Origin: Limnomonas spitsbergensis
Taxonomy: Eukaryota; Chlorophyta; Chlorophyceae; Chlamydomonadales
DNA: 64,000 nt
Assembly: GCA_037349105.1 (NCBI GenBank)
Contig: JAYJMM010000123.1
Span: 5,580,001-5,644,000, forward strand
Direction: 5' to 3'
Part shown: in pieces, positions 22,701 to 28,080 of the stretch
How positions within the stretch are numbered: the stretch's first letter is position 1
Layout of the letters: every line of letters begins with the position of its first letter
Program-made: the position numbers and the translations under genes
Notes under the pieces: model-generated
Database searches by the model: none
Told to the model about the DNA's origin: nothing
Seen by the model: only the letters and a program-made list of their open reading frames with translations

Positions 22701-25219
22701 TTGAGGATTTCAGGTCGAGGGCAAAGATCATAAACTGAAAACAGAACCCCTTGACAGGTTGTCAGCCACAGAGCAAGAGGACGACTGCGTCAGAACACCA
22801 ATTGCTCACCACTGTTTTGCTTAAGCTACATTTCAGATGCCTACGGCCTAAAGGACCTGGCGCAGGAATACCCTAAACCCTTCATCCTAAACCATGAACC
22901 CTAAACTAGATGCATGGCGGTGTATGGTGGCGCATGGTGGTGCATGGCCGTGCATGGTGGTGCATGGCGGTGTATGGTGGTGCATGGTGGTGCATGGCGG
23001 TGAATGGTTGTGCATGGTGGTGCATGGTGGTGCATGGTGGTGCATGGTGGTACATTGACCGTGCATGGTGGTGCATGGTGGTGCATGGTGGTGCATTGAC
23101 CGTGCATGGTGGTGCATGGTGGTGCATCTGTGTAAATTGTCGTGCAAGGTGGTGAATGGTGGTGCATGGCAGTGCATGATGGTGCTTGGCGGTGAATGGT
23201 GGCGCATGCTGGCTCCTCAAATACCCACAAAGAAGGCGGTGTAAATCATGTCAACGACCAGCATGAACGCAATCCACGAACGGGAGAATCTCGAGTTTGC
23301 AGGGATCATGGGGAGCCCAAAGATGGACTTGGACCTGCATGGGGAGGGGCGACGAAACAGGGGCAAAATATGGACTTGGGCCCCCGAGGTAATTGAGTAT
23401 GCGGAGGAATGACAGAATATATTGACGTTGCAACTAGATATGGCTTTTGAACGCTGACTGTGAGCCAGGGTGGTGTGTGTGCATGGGGTTTGGGGTTTGG
23501 GGCACAAGATGGAGTTGGGTTTGCAGCAGTGGGGAGTGGGAGGGGCAAATGACAGGTTCATGCTGCAGCTAGACATGGCCTTATGAGGGTTAAGGGTTTA
23601 GGGTTTAAGGTTTAGGGTTGGGCAGGGGGAGGGGCAAATGACAGGTTCATGCTGCAGCTAGACATGGCATTGGGAAGGTTAAGGGTTTAGGGTTTAGGGT
23701 TTAGGGTTGGGCAGGGGGAGGGGCAAATGACAGGTTCATGCTGCAGCTAGACATGGCATTGGGAAGGTTAGGGGTTTAGGGTTTAGGGTTTAAGGTTTGG
23801 GTTGGGCAGGGGGAGGGGCAAATGACAGGTTCATGCTGCAGCTAGACATGGCCTTGGGTAGTTGTGCCTCTGGCAGGGTGGGGTGTGGGGGCAGAATGTG
23901 GACTTGAGTCGAAGGGAGGGGGGAGGGGAGGGTGTAAGGGGGAGGGAGACAGAACACGTTCGTGTTGCAGCTGAACATGGCCACGGGCGGTTGGGCCTCT
24001 AGCAGGTTGAGTCACGATAGGGTGTGTGCGTGGGATGTGGGAAGCCCCTGATCTTACATGCCTTGCCACTTTAAGGGGGGTCCCGGCGCCTTCTTCCCCT
24101 CCCGCACGCTCTCCTCCGCCTGCACCCTCCCCTCTGCCTGCGCGGCCACATGCCCTTTTTACACAACTCTCCAATTTAAGGGCTTGGGAATCAGGGCTTA
24201 GGTCCAAGGGCTCATGATCTCACATGCTTTGCCGCTTTGAAGGGGGTCTTCCCCTCCCGAGCCCTCTGCTCCGCCTGCATCCTGTCCTCAGCCTGCGCGG
24301 CTACGCACCCCTTTTACAAACACTCCCACTTTCAGGGCTTAGGGATCAGGGTTCAGGGTTAAGGGCTCCTGTTATCACACTTTATGGATCAGGGTTAAGG
24401 GTTAAGGGCTCATGTTATCAAACTTTAGAGATCAGGGTTCAGGGTTAAGGGCTCCTGTTATCACACTTTAGGGATCAGGGTTCAGGGTTAAGGGCTCCTG
24501 TTATCATATGTTTTGCCACTTTATTGGGGGGGGCGGCACCTTCTTTCCCTCCTGCACCCTCTCCTCCGCCTGAACCCTCCCCTCGCCTGCGCGGCTACAT
24601 GCCCTTTTTACACACATCTCTCATTTTAGGGCTTAGGAATCAGGGACAAGGTCCAAGGTCTCATGATCTCACATGCTTTGCCACTTTGAGGGGGGGCCCG
24701 GCACCTCCTTCCCCTCCCACGCCCTCTGCGCCGCCTGCACCTCTCCTCCACCGGCGTGGCTACACGCTCATTTACACAAACTCCCACTTTCAGAGCTTAT
24801 GGATCAGAGTTTCGGGCTCAGGGCCCCTGTTCTCACATGCTTTTCCACTTTGAGGGGGGTCCCGGCGCCTTCTTCCCCTCCCACGCCCTCTGCTCCGCCT
24901 GCACCTCTCCTCTGCCGGCGTGGCTACACGCCCATTTACACAAACTCCCACTTTCAGAGCTTAGGGATCAGGGTTTTAGGTTCAGGGCTTAGGGTTTAGG
25001 GATCAGGGTTTCGGGTTCAGGGCCCCTGTTCTCACATGCTTTTCCATTTTGAGGGGGATCCCGGTGCCTTCTTCCCCTCCCGCGCTCTCTGCTCCGCCAG
25101 CGCCCTGTCCTCAGCCTGCACGGCGATGTGTTTCTTGTACACGCGCTCCATCTGCTGCTCGAAGAAGGCCTTGGTGACCTCAATGTTACGCTGCAACAAG
25201 CCACCCAGGCCATTGTCCT
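1237..25219 (-). CDS. Gene A: CNBD-family voltage-gated ion channel, 16 traced exons (partial)
   Basis: Multi-exon model. Exon bounds from 5' to 3' on the minus strand: 25219-25036, 23334-23229, 22489-22468, 21492-21436, 21106-21016, 19009-18832, 17961-17827, 15188-15129, 14146-14078, 13293-13216, 11649-11584, 7445-7350, 5970-5911, 5146-4940, 3484-3345, 1336-1237. All 15 introns are GT-AG and all junction phases agree, giving about 549 codons without a stop. Domain order is charged N-terminus, S1 to S6 with a re-entrant pore, C-linker, and cyclic-nucleotide-binding domain. This is the layout of EAG/HCN/CNG and plant Shaker-like channels, which conduct K+ or mixed cations across a membrane as tetramers. 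Only about 7% of the span is coding. The filter reads TGTGS instead of TGYGD, so K+ selectivity is doubtful. The true start codon and the C-terminus were not found. It could be a decaying pseudogene, but the intact frame and splice sites argue against that. Confidence 0.85.
1430..2135 (-). repeat. 5'-edge copies of exon 1237-1336
   Basis: Four copies of the exon start with its acceptor (minus-strand MWRLSLREL-like, plus-strand gagctccctcaggctcag) at about 1468, 1627, 1768 and 1928, spaced about 140-160 bp. Between them lie short gtagctgaa repeats. All sit in the intron upstream of the exon. Confidence 0.8.
2200..3344 (-). repeat. 3'-edge copies of exon 3345-3484
   Basis: Eight tandem copies of the exon end plus donor, spaced about 125-155 bp, with edges near 3209, 3081, 2926, 2779, 2653, 2528, 2405 and 2278. 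The nearest still translates as FRDAIISIKQVQSCQQR then VWGYRCITPCR before a gtatga donor, so it is an almost intact half exon. Farther copies decay (catacctgaaaag instead of catacctgcaagg). Confidence 0.88.
3345..3484 (-). CDS. Gene A exon 15: CNBD phosphate-binding cassette
   Basis: Acceptor tcatttcag, donor gtatga, 46 codons plus two bases. It starts VEALDHNCQKQLTVSA and contains AMFGDSIIIMKQ and then QQRVWGYRCITPC. This aligns with the cassette FGE-x-x-LL...R-T/A of CNBD proteins, but with Asp for the usual Glu and Val-Trp after the Arg. Binding of cAMP or cGMP is therefore uncertain. Confidence 0.87.
3485..4204 (-). repeat. 5'-edge copies of exon 3345-3484 plus a gagtgatt repeat
   Basis: Two degraded copies of the exon start (minus-strand FQVQAQDHNCQKQLT at about 3612-3672, and a remnant at 3755-3795). 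They are followed by a gagtgattgagtga-type array to about 4195; from about 3990 this becomes a clearer unit of roughly 30 bp with 'cagtgcgccaacac'. Confidence 0.75.
4205..4939 (-). repeat. 3'-edge copies of exon 4940-5146
   Basis: Four tandem copies of the second half of the exon with its donor (minus-strand VDVAAGVELCQEGEQPT-like, ending LLESGQ then gtgag), with edges near 4228, 4415, 4636 and 4793. Several keep long stretches of frame, though some have a stop in the LWLL part. Confidence 0.85.
4940..5146 (-). CDS. Gene A exon 14: C-linker end and first half of CNBD
   Basis: Acceptor ccccctgcttag, donor gtgaga, 69 codons, phase 0 at both ends. It begins AELPGDMRTK, the classic LP-x-D-x-R of the last C-linker helix. 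It continues PLMKCVPCFSTVGDAA (entry helix), then ELCQEGEQPTCLWLLESGQ, matching the CNBD strands 'v-x-x-x-G-E-x-x-x-x-l-y-f-l-x-x-G'. This is the strongest family identifier in gene A. Confidence 0.9.
5200..5310 (-). repeat. 5'-edge copy of exon 4940-5146, frame intact
   Basis: Complete copy of the first half of the exon with the same acceptor ctccccctgcttag. It reads AELPGDMRTKASWPTLEPL then MKCIPCFNTVGDAA without a stop, then breaks off with no donor at the break. It is an exon-half duplicate in the upstream intron, not an independent exon as it stands. Confidence 0.85.
5345..5910 (-). repeat. 3'-edge copies of exon 5911-5970
   Basis: Four copies of the exon end plus donor (plus-strand gcctacctgtagcccgtcc) near 5452, 5572, 5692 and 5801, spaced about 110-120 bp. 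They are separated by 'gcagctgacatgtagc' and 'aagctaaaaataagagtgtc' segments. Confidence 0.85.
5911..5970 (-). CDS. Gene A exon 13: C-linker helix
   Basis: Acceptor cctcccaccag, donor gtaggc, exactly 20 codons in phase 0: AYYRQVWTKR followed by AERQKEDGLQ. It corresponds to the YY-x-y-l-W segment of the C-linker that precedes the LP-x-D-x-R helix. It is flanked on both sides by its own edge copies. Confidence 0.82.
5971..6330 (-). repeat. 5'-edge copies of exon 5911-5970 with gtgtgtggatg repeat
   Basis: Two copies of the acceptor plus first exon bases (plus-strand cacacttgtcggtagtatgc then ctggtgggag) near 6096 and 6253, about 157 bp apart. They alternate with gtgtgtggatgtgtggatg stretches. 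Confidence 0.85.
6310..6960. repeat. Intronic repeat, ggcgtggattgaggaagc unit
   Basis: About five dispersed copies of a unit with 'gtggattgaggaagcaact' and 'gctgtagcgcag...gctaccatctc' at about 6320, 6400, 6487, 6790 and 6872. A GC-richer non-repetitive segment sits at 6515-6660. No exon recognised. Confidence 0.65.
6955..7349 (-). repeat. 3'-edge copies of exon 7350-7445
   Basis: Five copies of the donor edge (plus-strand cctgaatccgtacctgc) about 73 bp apart, near 6974, 7047, 7119, 7193 and 7268. Each is followed by 'actaggtaggctaccata' and a CCCTAAACCC-like stretch. Confidence 0.82.
7350..7445 (-). CDS. Gene A exon 12: start of C-linker
   Basis: Acceptor cccgtcag, donor gtacgg, 32 codons in phase 0: VRMLYQLGLKMKRVNRFI then RLHNLPPNLSDELQ. 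It matches the C-linker motif K-M-x-x-V-N-x-x-M/I-R-x-x-x-L-P-x-x-L of CNBD channels. It joins directly to the S6 exon to read TSADGH-VRMLYQ. Confidence 0.9.
7446..7840 (-). repeat. 5'-edge copies of exon 7350-7445
   Basis: Two copies of the exon start (minus-strand VRVLYQLGL-like, plus-strand ggccaagctggtacaaca) near 7556 and 7705, about 148 bp apart, with gggtttagggt motifs between. Confidence 0.85.
7840..10200. repeat. 11-bp satellite array
   Basis: About 2.3 kb built from two 11-bp variants, ttatagctgcc and tcagtgctccc, in changing order and with frequent point variants (ttagagctgcc). The right end is more diverged than the middle. No exon seen within it. It fills the intron between the S6 and C-linker exons. 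Confidence 0.9.
10201..10540. other. Non-repetitive GC-rich segment
   Basis: A stretch without tandem repeats inside the S6/C-linker intron. It is open on the minus strand for 80 codons (10544-10302), but the flanking exons already join in phase without it, and I recognise no domain. It may be leftover unique intron sequence. Confidence 0.4.
10541..11583 (-). repeat. C-rich cacctgctaaaccctacccc repeats with two 3'-edge copies of exon 11584-11649
   Basis: Imperfect repeats of cacacacctgctaaacccta with C runs. Two copies of the S6 exon end lie near 10620-10665 (minus-strand LVAVILIWLTDTYRH) and 10718-10765 (minus-strand AAVILIWCTSPVCH), each followed by a gtg donor-like sequence. Confidence 0.8.
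11584..11649 (-). CDS. Gene A exon 11: second half of S6
   Basis: Acceptor aatcgccag, donor gtaagc, 22 codons in phase 0: GMLMFGVLVAVILIW then FTSADGH. Hydrophobic membrane segment continuing NLLMLF of the previous exon; the TSAD end leads into the C-linker. Confidence 0.87.
11660..12100. repeat. 25-bp tandem array, ggagaggagggttaagag core
   Basis: About 17 head-to-tail units alternating 'actgggaggagaggagggtt' and 'acaggacggagaggagggtt' forms, ending in a G run at about 12090-12101. Confidence 0.9.
12101..12680 (-). repeat. Degraded 5'-edge copies of exon 11584-11649 with G-rich filler
   Basis: Remnants of the S6 exon start (minus-strand LMFGVL/LMLGV, plus-strand gacgcccaacatgagca or gactcaaaatatgagca) near 12283, 12395, 12530 and 12640. 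They are separated by ggaggagggttaagagcaag and a run of about 20 G at 12506-12525. Confidence 0.7.
12681..13215. repeat. Intron with direct repeat and ttccgtttc-type simple repeat
   Basis: A segment of about 65 bp with 'gagtccagtctaaatcaaat' occurs twice (about 12701-12764 and 12789-12853). A pyrimidine-rich hexamer-like stretch (tttccgtttcc, tttccatttcc) runs from about 13010 to 13110. No exon seen. Confidence 0.65.
13216..13293 (-). CDS. Gene A exon 10: pore filter and first half of S6
   Basis: Acceptor cctgtccag, donor gtgagt, 26 codons in phase 0: NTGTGSWGIMVQSMGEM then VVFNLLMLF. Position and the MGEM-V-x-F context match the filter-to-S6 region of the family and the gene B exon. The filter is TGTGS rather than TGYGD, so the central G-Y-G is G-T-G and the outer Asp is Ser. 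A single edge copy at 13352-13392 carries the same TGTGSWG. Confidence 0.8.
13294..14077. repeat. Intron with filter-exon edge copy and simple repeats
   Basis: Contains a 5'-edge copy of exon 13216-13293 at 13352-13392. Possible 3'-edge remnants of exon 14078-14146 (plus-strand ctaccgtcatga, catgacggtg) lie near 13651 and 13793. There is a C run at 13518-13527, a (gggtga)n tract at 13707-13741 and a (caccgt/caccat)n tract at 13880-13905. No additional exon recognised. Confidence 0.6.
14078..14146 (-). CDS. Gene A exon 9: pore helix
   Basis: Acceptor cctgtacag, donor gtaaga, 23 codons in phase 0: DASSSDANQGVQWYM then AIYITIMT. It aligns with gene B STDAQQWYCAVYWVITT, the pore helix just before the filter. 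Confidence 0.87.
14190..14935 (-). repeat. 36-bp tandem array bracketed by 5'-edge copies of exon 14078-14146
   Basis: About 18 units of 36 bp (core gagggcatctggcaac then gggggatgcaatga) from about 14235 to 14870. Both ends carry a recognisable 'ctggcatcctgt...aggatgc' segment (14190-14235 and 14878-14930) that copies the acceptor edge of the exon at 14146. Long open frames here exist because the unit is 12 codons long and free of stops. Confidence 0.85.
14936..15128. other. Intron, little structure
   Basis: Short AT-richer stretch with agagtaacaaaactagagtaa-like direct repeats at about 15025-15090, between the 36-bp array and the donor of the next exon. Confidence 0.5.
15129..15188 (-). CDS. 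Gene A exon 8: end of S5 and turret
   Basis: Acceptor cgtgcgtgcag, donor gtgaga, exactly 20 codons in phase 0: LVIAFWNGAENSW then LKSITWL. With exon 7 it reads NLEACIL-LVIAFWNGAENSW, the same length as gene B NLE-ACIMLFIAHIEGVDNSW. Confidence 0.88.
15200..17345 (-). repeat. 22-bp minisatellite of about 91 units, bracketed by copies of the exon 15129-15188 acceptor edge
   Basis: Unit is catgcaagtgtcaatcac plus gagc. Variants (cagtca, caaccagc, aagtgtaaatc) recur in blocks. The left end runs into the acceptor of exon 15129-15188 (gcacgagaggagcatgcaag). The right end at 17300-17345 holds a second copy of that acceptor with the exon start (ggcaatcaccagctgcac). Three units make 22 codons without stops, hence long false reading frames in three phases. 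Confidence 0.92.
17346..17826 (-). repeat. 3'-edge copies of exon 17827-17961
   Basis: Four tandem copies, about 96 bp apart, of the S5 exon end with its donor, beginning near 17431, 17528, 17630 and 17722. The nearest two read GAYMLLLGYIACTMINLEA-CIL without a stop. Short caaattcaaattc tracts separate them. Confidence 0.9.
17827..17961 (-). CDS. Gene A exon 7: S4-S5 linker and S5
   Basis: Acceptor ctttgcag, donor gtgagg, 45 codons in phase 0: LLYKDASSGILSRVLKNYF then GGVSGAYMLLLGYIACV and IINLEACIL. A hydrophobic S5 follows a polar linker. It aligns with gene B LNVIPSNRDLIEDRFQL then SIYMMMLAYLLCVAINLE. Confidence 0.9.
17962..18831 (-). other. S4/S5 intron with one S4 3'-edge copy and an unassigned segment
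   Basis: A 3'-edge copy of the S4 exon at 18716-18775 reads LPLLRLLRMARIAHLAK followed by a gtac donor, without a stop. At 18300-18560 a less repetitive segment with two tttttgcaattg motifs is open on both strands. I recognise no domain there and assign no product. gggtttaggg motifs occur at 17990-18215. Confidence 0.6.
18832..19009 (-). CDS. Gene A exon 6: S3 and S4 voltage sensor
   Basis: Acceptor ctacgcag, donor gtaagg. One base completes the split Arg codon, then 59 codons: LTAAAYFCHSGHFWIDL, VAVIPFLYLVAIL, a short loop, and LSLLRLLRMARIASLSK. HFWIDL-x-x-x-IPF is the family's S3 signature, with its Asp. S4 carries Arg at spaced positions followed by Lys. Confidence 0.92.
19010..20560 (-). 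repeat. 5'-edge copies of exon 18832-19009
   Basis: About nine to ten copies of the exon start with its acceptor, 110-147 bp apart, near 19110, 19255, 19400, 19530, 19645, 19755, 19868, 19980, 20100 and 20468. Minus-strand readings include TAVAYFRHSCHFWIDLF, TVAAYFRHSGHFWIDLF and TVVAHFRHSGQL, so decay grows with distance. Confidence 0.9.
20561..21015. repeat. gagtgagaagagtgaccg repeats and unique intron
   Basis: Units of about 50 bp with 'gagaagagtggccgatagag' and 'caggatgcag' run to about 20790. They are followed by non-repetitive sequence with a C run near 20835. Confidence 0.7.
21016..21106 (-). CDS. Gene A exon 5: S2
   Basis: Acceptor ggtgaacag, donor gtgtgt. Two bases, 29 codons, two bases: IVYTLHMFLAYHISVVMA then SGMRKVVTFDG. 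Matches S2 of CNBD channels (YTLHMFLAYHI) and the following cytoplasmic 'D-G-R' stretch; gene B has LLYALNLVLAFQWGAVI then LLDGP. Confidence 0.88.
21107..21435. other. Intron, gggtttaggg motifs
   Basis: Contains degenerate TTTAGGG-like sequence (21115-21210) and otherwise non-repetitive intron. No gene seen. Confidence 0.6.
21436..21492 (-). CDS. Gene A exon 4: S1-S2 extracellular loop
   Basis: Acceptor cccacgccgcag, donor gtgagt. Two bases, 18 codons (SVRYGDVSNPCTQMELVG), one base. Both split codons fit the neighbours, giving AF-C-SVRYGD...LVG-G-IVYTL. Gene B has a longer loop in one exon ending SILDLAG with the same phase. Confidence 0.78.
21493..21830 (-). repeat. 5'-edge copies of exon 21436-21492
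   Basis: Four copies of the acceptor edge (plus-strand gatctgacagaacctgcgg), 69-73 bp apart, with edges near 21559, 21631, 21700 and 21769. The last three are almost identical. Confidence 0.88.
21880..22467 (-). repeat. Copies derived from microexon 22468-22489 and its downstream intron
   Basis: Three units of roughly 165-175 bp (about 21940-22115, 22140-22300, 22310-22440), each with an 'acatgga/gaactggcgcagcac' remnant and 'cccttttccacccatttcc'. The left unit still has actcacagaaagcgg, the microexon donor edge. Confidence 0.7.
22468..22489 (-). CDS. Gene A exon 3: 22-base microexon, end of S1
   Basis: Acceptor ttgcgcag, donor gtgagt. Seven codons VPVNVAF plus one base. Fits between TAFF of exon 2 and Cys of exon 4, matching gene B AFWVPLDIGFC. 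Confidence 0.78.
22490..23228. repeat. Intron with direct repeat and (tgcatggtgg)n array
   Basis: A segment with 'ccaggtttctaggcatcaag' occurs twice (about 22527 and 22585). From 22910 to about 23200 there is a tgcatggtgg array, about 10 bp per unit, next to the donor of the S1 exon. No gene seen. Confidence 0.8.
23229..23334 (-). CDS. Gene A exon 2: S1
   Basis: Acceptor ccctccccatgcag, donor gtgggt. One base completes Met, then 35 codons: SKSIFGLPMIPANSRFSRS then WIAFMLVVDMIYTAFF. The hydrophobic S1 follows a basic stretch with PANSRFSRSW, as in related channels. Confidence 0.9.
23335..24045 (-). repeat. 5'-edge-side copies of exon 23229-23334 and TTTAGGG motifs
   Basis: Four units of about 85-105 bp with 'ggggcaaatgacaggttcat' and 'gctgcagctagacatggc' near 23545, 23633, 23713 and 23817, plus a diverged one near 23945. 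The first unit still shows 'agatggagttgggtttgcag', a copy of the exon acceptor edge. Perfect gggttta repeats lie between units. Confidence 0.75.
24046..25035 (-). repeat. 3'-edge copies of exon 25036-25219
   Basis: Five copies of the exon end with donor (plus-strand ctcacatgctttgccacttt, then gag and a G run) near 24053, 24218, 24502, 24667 and 24832, most about 165 bp apart. All keep the GKKAPG-like basic tail in some form. Confidence 0.88.
25036..25219 (-). CDS. Gene A exon 1 (first traced): charged N-terminal segment
   Basis: Acceptor cttcccacag, donor gtgaga. Two bases, 60 codons, two bases: DNGLGGLLQRNIEVTKAFF, EQQMERVYKKHIAVQ, AEDRALAEQRAREGKK, APGSPSKWKS. Strongly charged and probably helical, leading into S1 via the split Met codon AT|G. 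The acceptor means at least one more exon lies upstream; I did not find it. Confidence 0.82.
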
Positions 25220-26225
25220 CTGTGGGAAGGCGGGAGGAAAGACATTGAATTTATAAGTGCCCAATACATTAGTGAGTTATGACCATCTGCTGCTTAAATA
25301 AGTCTAAAGCAACCGCAATGTTGCGCTGCAGCAAGCCACCCAGGCCATTGTCCTCCGTGGGCATGCGGGAGGAAACACATCCAATACAGTAGTTCGATAT
25401 GTCCATCTGCTGCTCGAAGAAGGCCTTGGGTACCTCAACATTGCGCTGCAACAGGCCACCCAGGCCATTGTCCTCTGTGAGGAAGTCAGCAGGAGGGAAA
25501 ACGTGAAAATAAGTGATTTTTGACCATCTGATGCTCAATGAAGGCCTCTGTGACCTCGATGTTGCCCTGCAGCAGGCCACCCAGGCCATTGTCCTATGTG
25601 GGAAGGCGGGAGGAAATACATCAATACTCTGTTTATCTACAGCTAAAAAATGTCCGTCAGAACCTCGATGTTTAGCTGCAGCAGTCTGCCCGACAGGAGC
25701 AAGATCGGCAGATATTGAAATACATCATTGTTCTTTACCGGTACATATCTGATGCTCAAAGAAAGCCTTAACAAGCTTCAGAGTGCACAGCAGCAGGATG
25801 CCCAGGCCTCTCTCCTCTGTCAGCAACAGGAACGACAAACACATTAGTGCTCTATGGCCACCAGCTGCTCCAAGAAGTCCATGGGGGACCTCAATGATGC
25901 ACTGCAGCAGGCCACTCAGGCCTCACTCCTCTGTTAGCAATAGGAACAACAAACACGTTGCTGCTCTATGGCCATCAGCTGCTCAAAGAAAGCCTTTACA
26001 AGCTTCAGATTGCACTACAGCAGGCCAATCAGGCCTCACTCCTCTGTTAGCAATAGGAACGACAAACACAATAGTGCTCTTATGGCCATCAGCTGCTCAA
26101 AGAGGTCCATGGGGACCTCAACGATGCACTGCAGCAGGCCACCCAGGCCTCTCTCTCCTGGGCCTCTCCCTGGGCCTCTCTCCTGTTTAGCTGCAGCAGG
26201 CCGCTCGGGCCTCTCTCCTCTCCGT
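25220..26225 (-). repeat. 5'-edge copies of exon 25036-25219
   Basis: Nine copies about 115-120 bp apart. The first three (near 25345, 25465, 25583) keep the exon start almost intact (minus-strand EDNGLGGLLQRN then FFEQQM). Those near 25680, 25790, 25905, 26020, 26130 and 26190 keep 'ctgcagcaggccacccaggc'. Confidence 0.9.
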
Positions 26226-27758
26226 GTGTACATGAGAATGGCAGACAAATTAGTGCTCTGCACTGGTACCGGGAACTTTTAATACTAAAAAAAAGGACAA
26301 AGGCACCACTGCTCAATTTAGCGCAATTCAGGTACAAGTCAGCTGCATCAAGGCGCGTGTCGCCGGGTGTGCCTGATGCAGCAAGGTCTGCAGCAAGGGC
26401 CACCAGACACCGGTTGTTAGCGCCTGGGGCATCTAGTTCTGCTGCCTGGAATACCAGAAACTGGCCGTGGGCCAATCAAGGTTTGGCACGGATCTGCCCA
26501 GTCACCATCTTGATCCCGGTGTCCTAATGGGTTGCAACTCAGACCATTTTCCCGTGCAGAGGGCCTTGACCTTTCGAATACCATTCAGGCTTTTAGTGTG
26601 AGGCGCGCGTTGTGAAAGCAACACTTGTGAGGTTTTTGCACTCTGTGGGCATGGAACGATCCTCATGGCATGCAAAGGGCCTTGGCTGTTGTTCTAGATC
26701 CCTTAGCTTGAATAGGTAGGAATGAAGCACATGAGGGCCTTAGAGCATGCCATATGCATGGCCGCATGCCATGTACATGGCGGCATCCCATGTGCACGGC
26801 CACATCCCACATGCATGGCCTCATCCCATGCGCATGACCATGCGTTTTTTGACAGAATAAAGCAGCGATCCTTATAGACTGCATGGGACTTAAACAGTTC
26901 ATCTATGTCCATCTGTTATTTAGCTTGGGTTGGATCACCGTCAGACATGTGGATATGATTGCAACCTACGCAAGACAGGATGCATGCATTCAATCCCGAC
27001 AGCTAACGCTGGCCAAGCTGGCGCGTGTTCAGTTTCTTTCGGCAGGACGAATTTTGAGCAGCACTCGCCTTGGTTTGTCAAAAGGATATGCCTCTCCAGG
27101 AAGGTATTTAACGTCTCGGGGACAAAAGAGGGCTCGTCCTTGGTGGCACAGAAAGACTCGCGGGCCGGATGAGGTAGATTGCTGCTATCGCCAGTGTCTT
27201 TTGTCCCGTCCATCGCGTGCTATCCCTCCTGAACTCGAAGCTCCAGCTGCCGTTGTTGCTGGGCTTACGATACAGCGTGGCCGTGACGAGGGCCGGTACG
27301 CAAATCGACCATTCCTTCGAGTACAAGGCCAGTAGTGACTTGAGGGCTGTCTGTCTTAGATGCTCGAGTCGCTGGAAAAGCGTTACGTAAGCAAGAAAGA
27401 GGAATGTTTAGTGACCGAAAAGTGTGGAAAGCTGTTAATTACCTCAATTTCAGTTGTTGCCTTCCACCGTCAGCTTGACACTTGCAGCATTCCACCGCCT
27501 CACCTGCTATGTACCATTCAACTCACATGTCAGTTGTTGGGACTATACGGCCTAACAAGGCGACCCCTCTTGACCGAGAGCTGCACTCATGCTGAAGAAA
27601 AAGTGAGAAGCAACAGTAGCTTCCCCTCGGATAACTACCGGTACACGATATTGGCAATTCGAAAAGTGCCCAGTCACACCAGCGAAACCAAAGGGCGTTG
27701 GAGGCCAAGCAGGCTCCCGTGGAGCATCGTCATTTTTTAGCAGACGGCAAACGGAGGA
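26226..27758. other. Non-repetitive spacer between the two 5' ends
   Basis: The only long stretch without exon-edge arrays. Frames of 80-150 codons are open on both strands, for example minus 26475-26089 and 27213-26941 and plus 26883-27335 and 27360-27740. I recognise no family in any of them. A small minisatellite of about 21 bp (catgtacatggcggcatccc) lies at 26745-26845. The spacer may hold the 5' exons and a bidirectional promoter, or an old insertion. Confidence 0.45.
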
Positions 27759-28080
27759 ATGGCGAGCTTAGGGTGGCAGCATACCCTCTCTGCTCTCCCA
27801 GAGCACCAGCTCCACGTGGAAGAAAAAGACGATGAGGAAAAAGCCTTTATCAGGACCACCTTGGAACCGGATGAGCAGGACTGCAGAAGCAGCTATCACT
27901 CGCCAGTCGACCGCACTTCCTCTAGGCGAGGCTATGGAGACATTGGCATGGATACTATGGGGTCACTGGCCATGTCATACACTGACGACCCTACACTGCC
28001 TCCCAATCCCAAGGTCGAGGATCCGAAGGTTAGCATGCCCCCATGCCTTGGGGAAACAGGGGCAGTGTCCACAGACATGA
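27759..28080 (+). CDS. Possible first coding segment of gene B
   Basis: Starts ATGGCGAGC after ggagga. The open frame is acidic (VEEKDDEEKAFIRTTLEPDE), then Ser/Pro-rich, as cytoplasmic N-termini often are. There is a possible donor at AAG|GTTAGC near 28030. Beyond 28080 the frame runs into a minisatellite. No domain is visible and the link to gene B is only by position. Confidence 0.3.
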
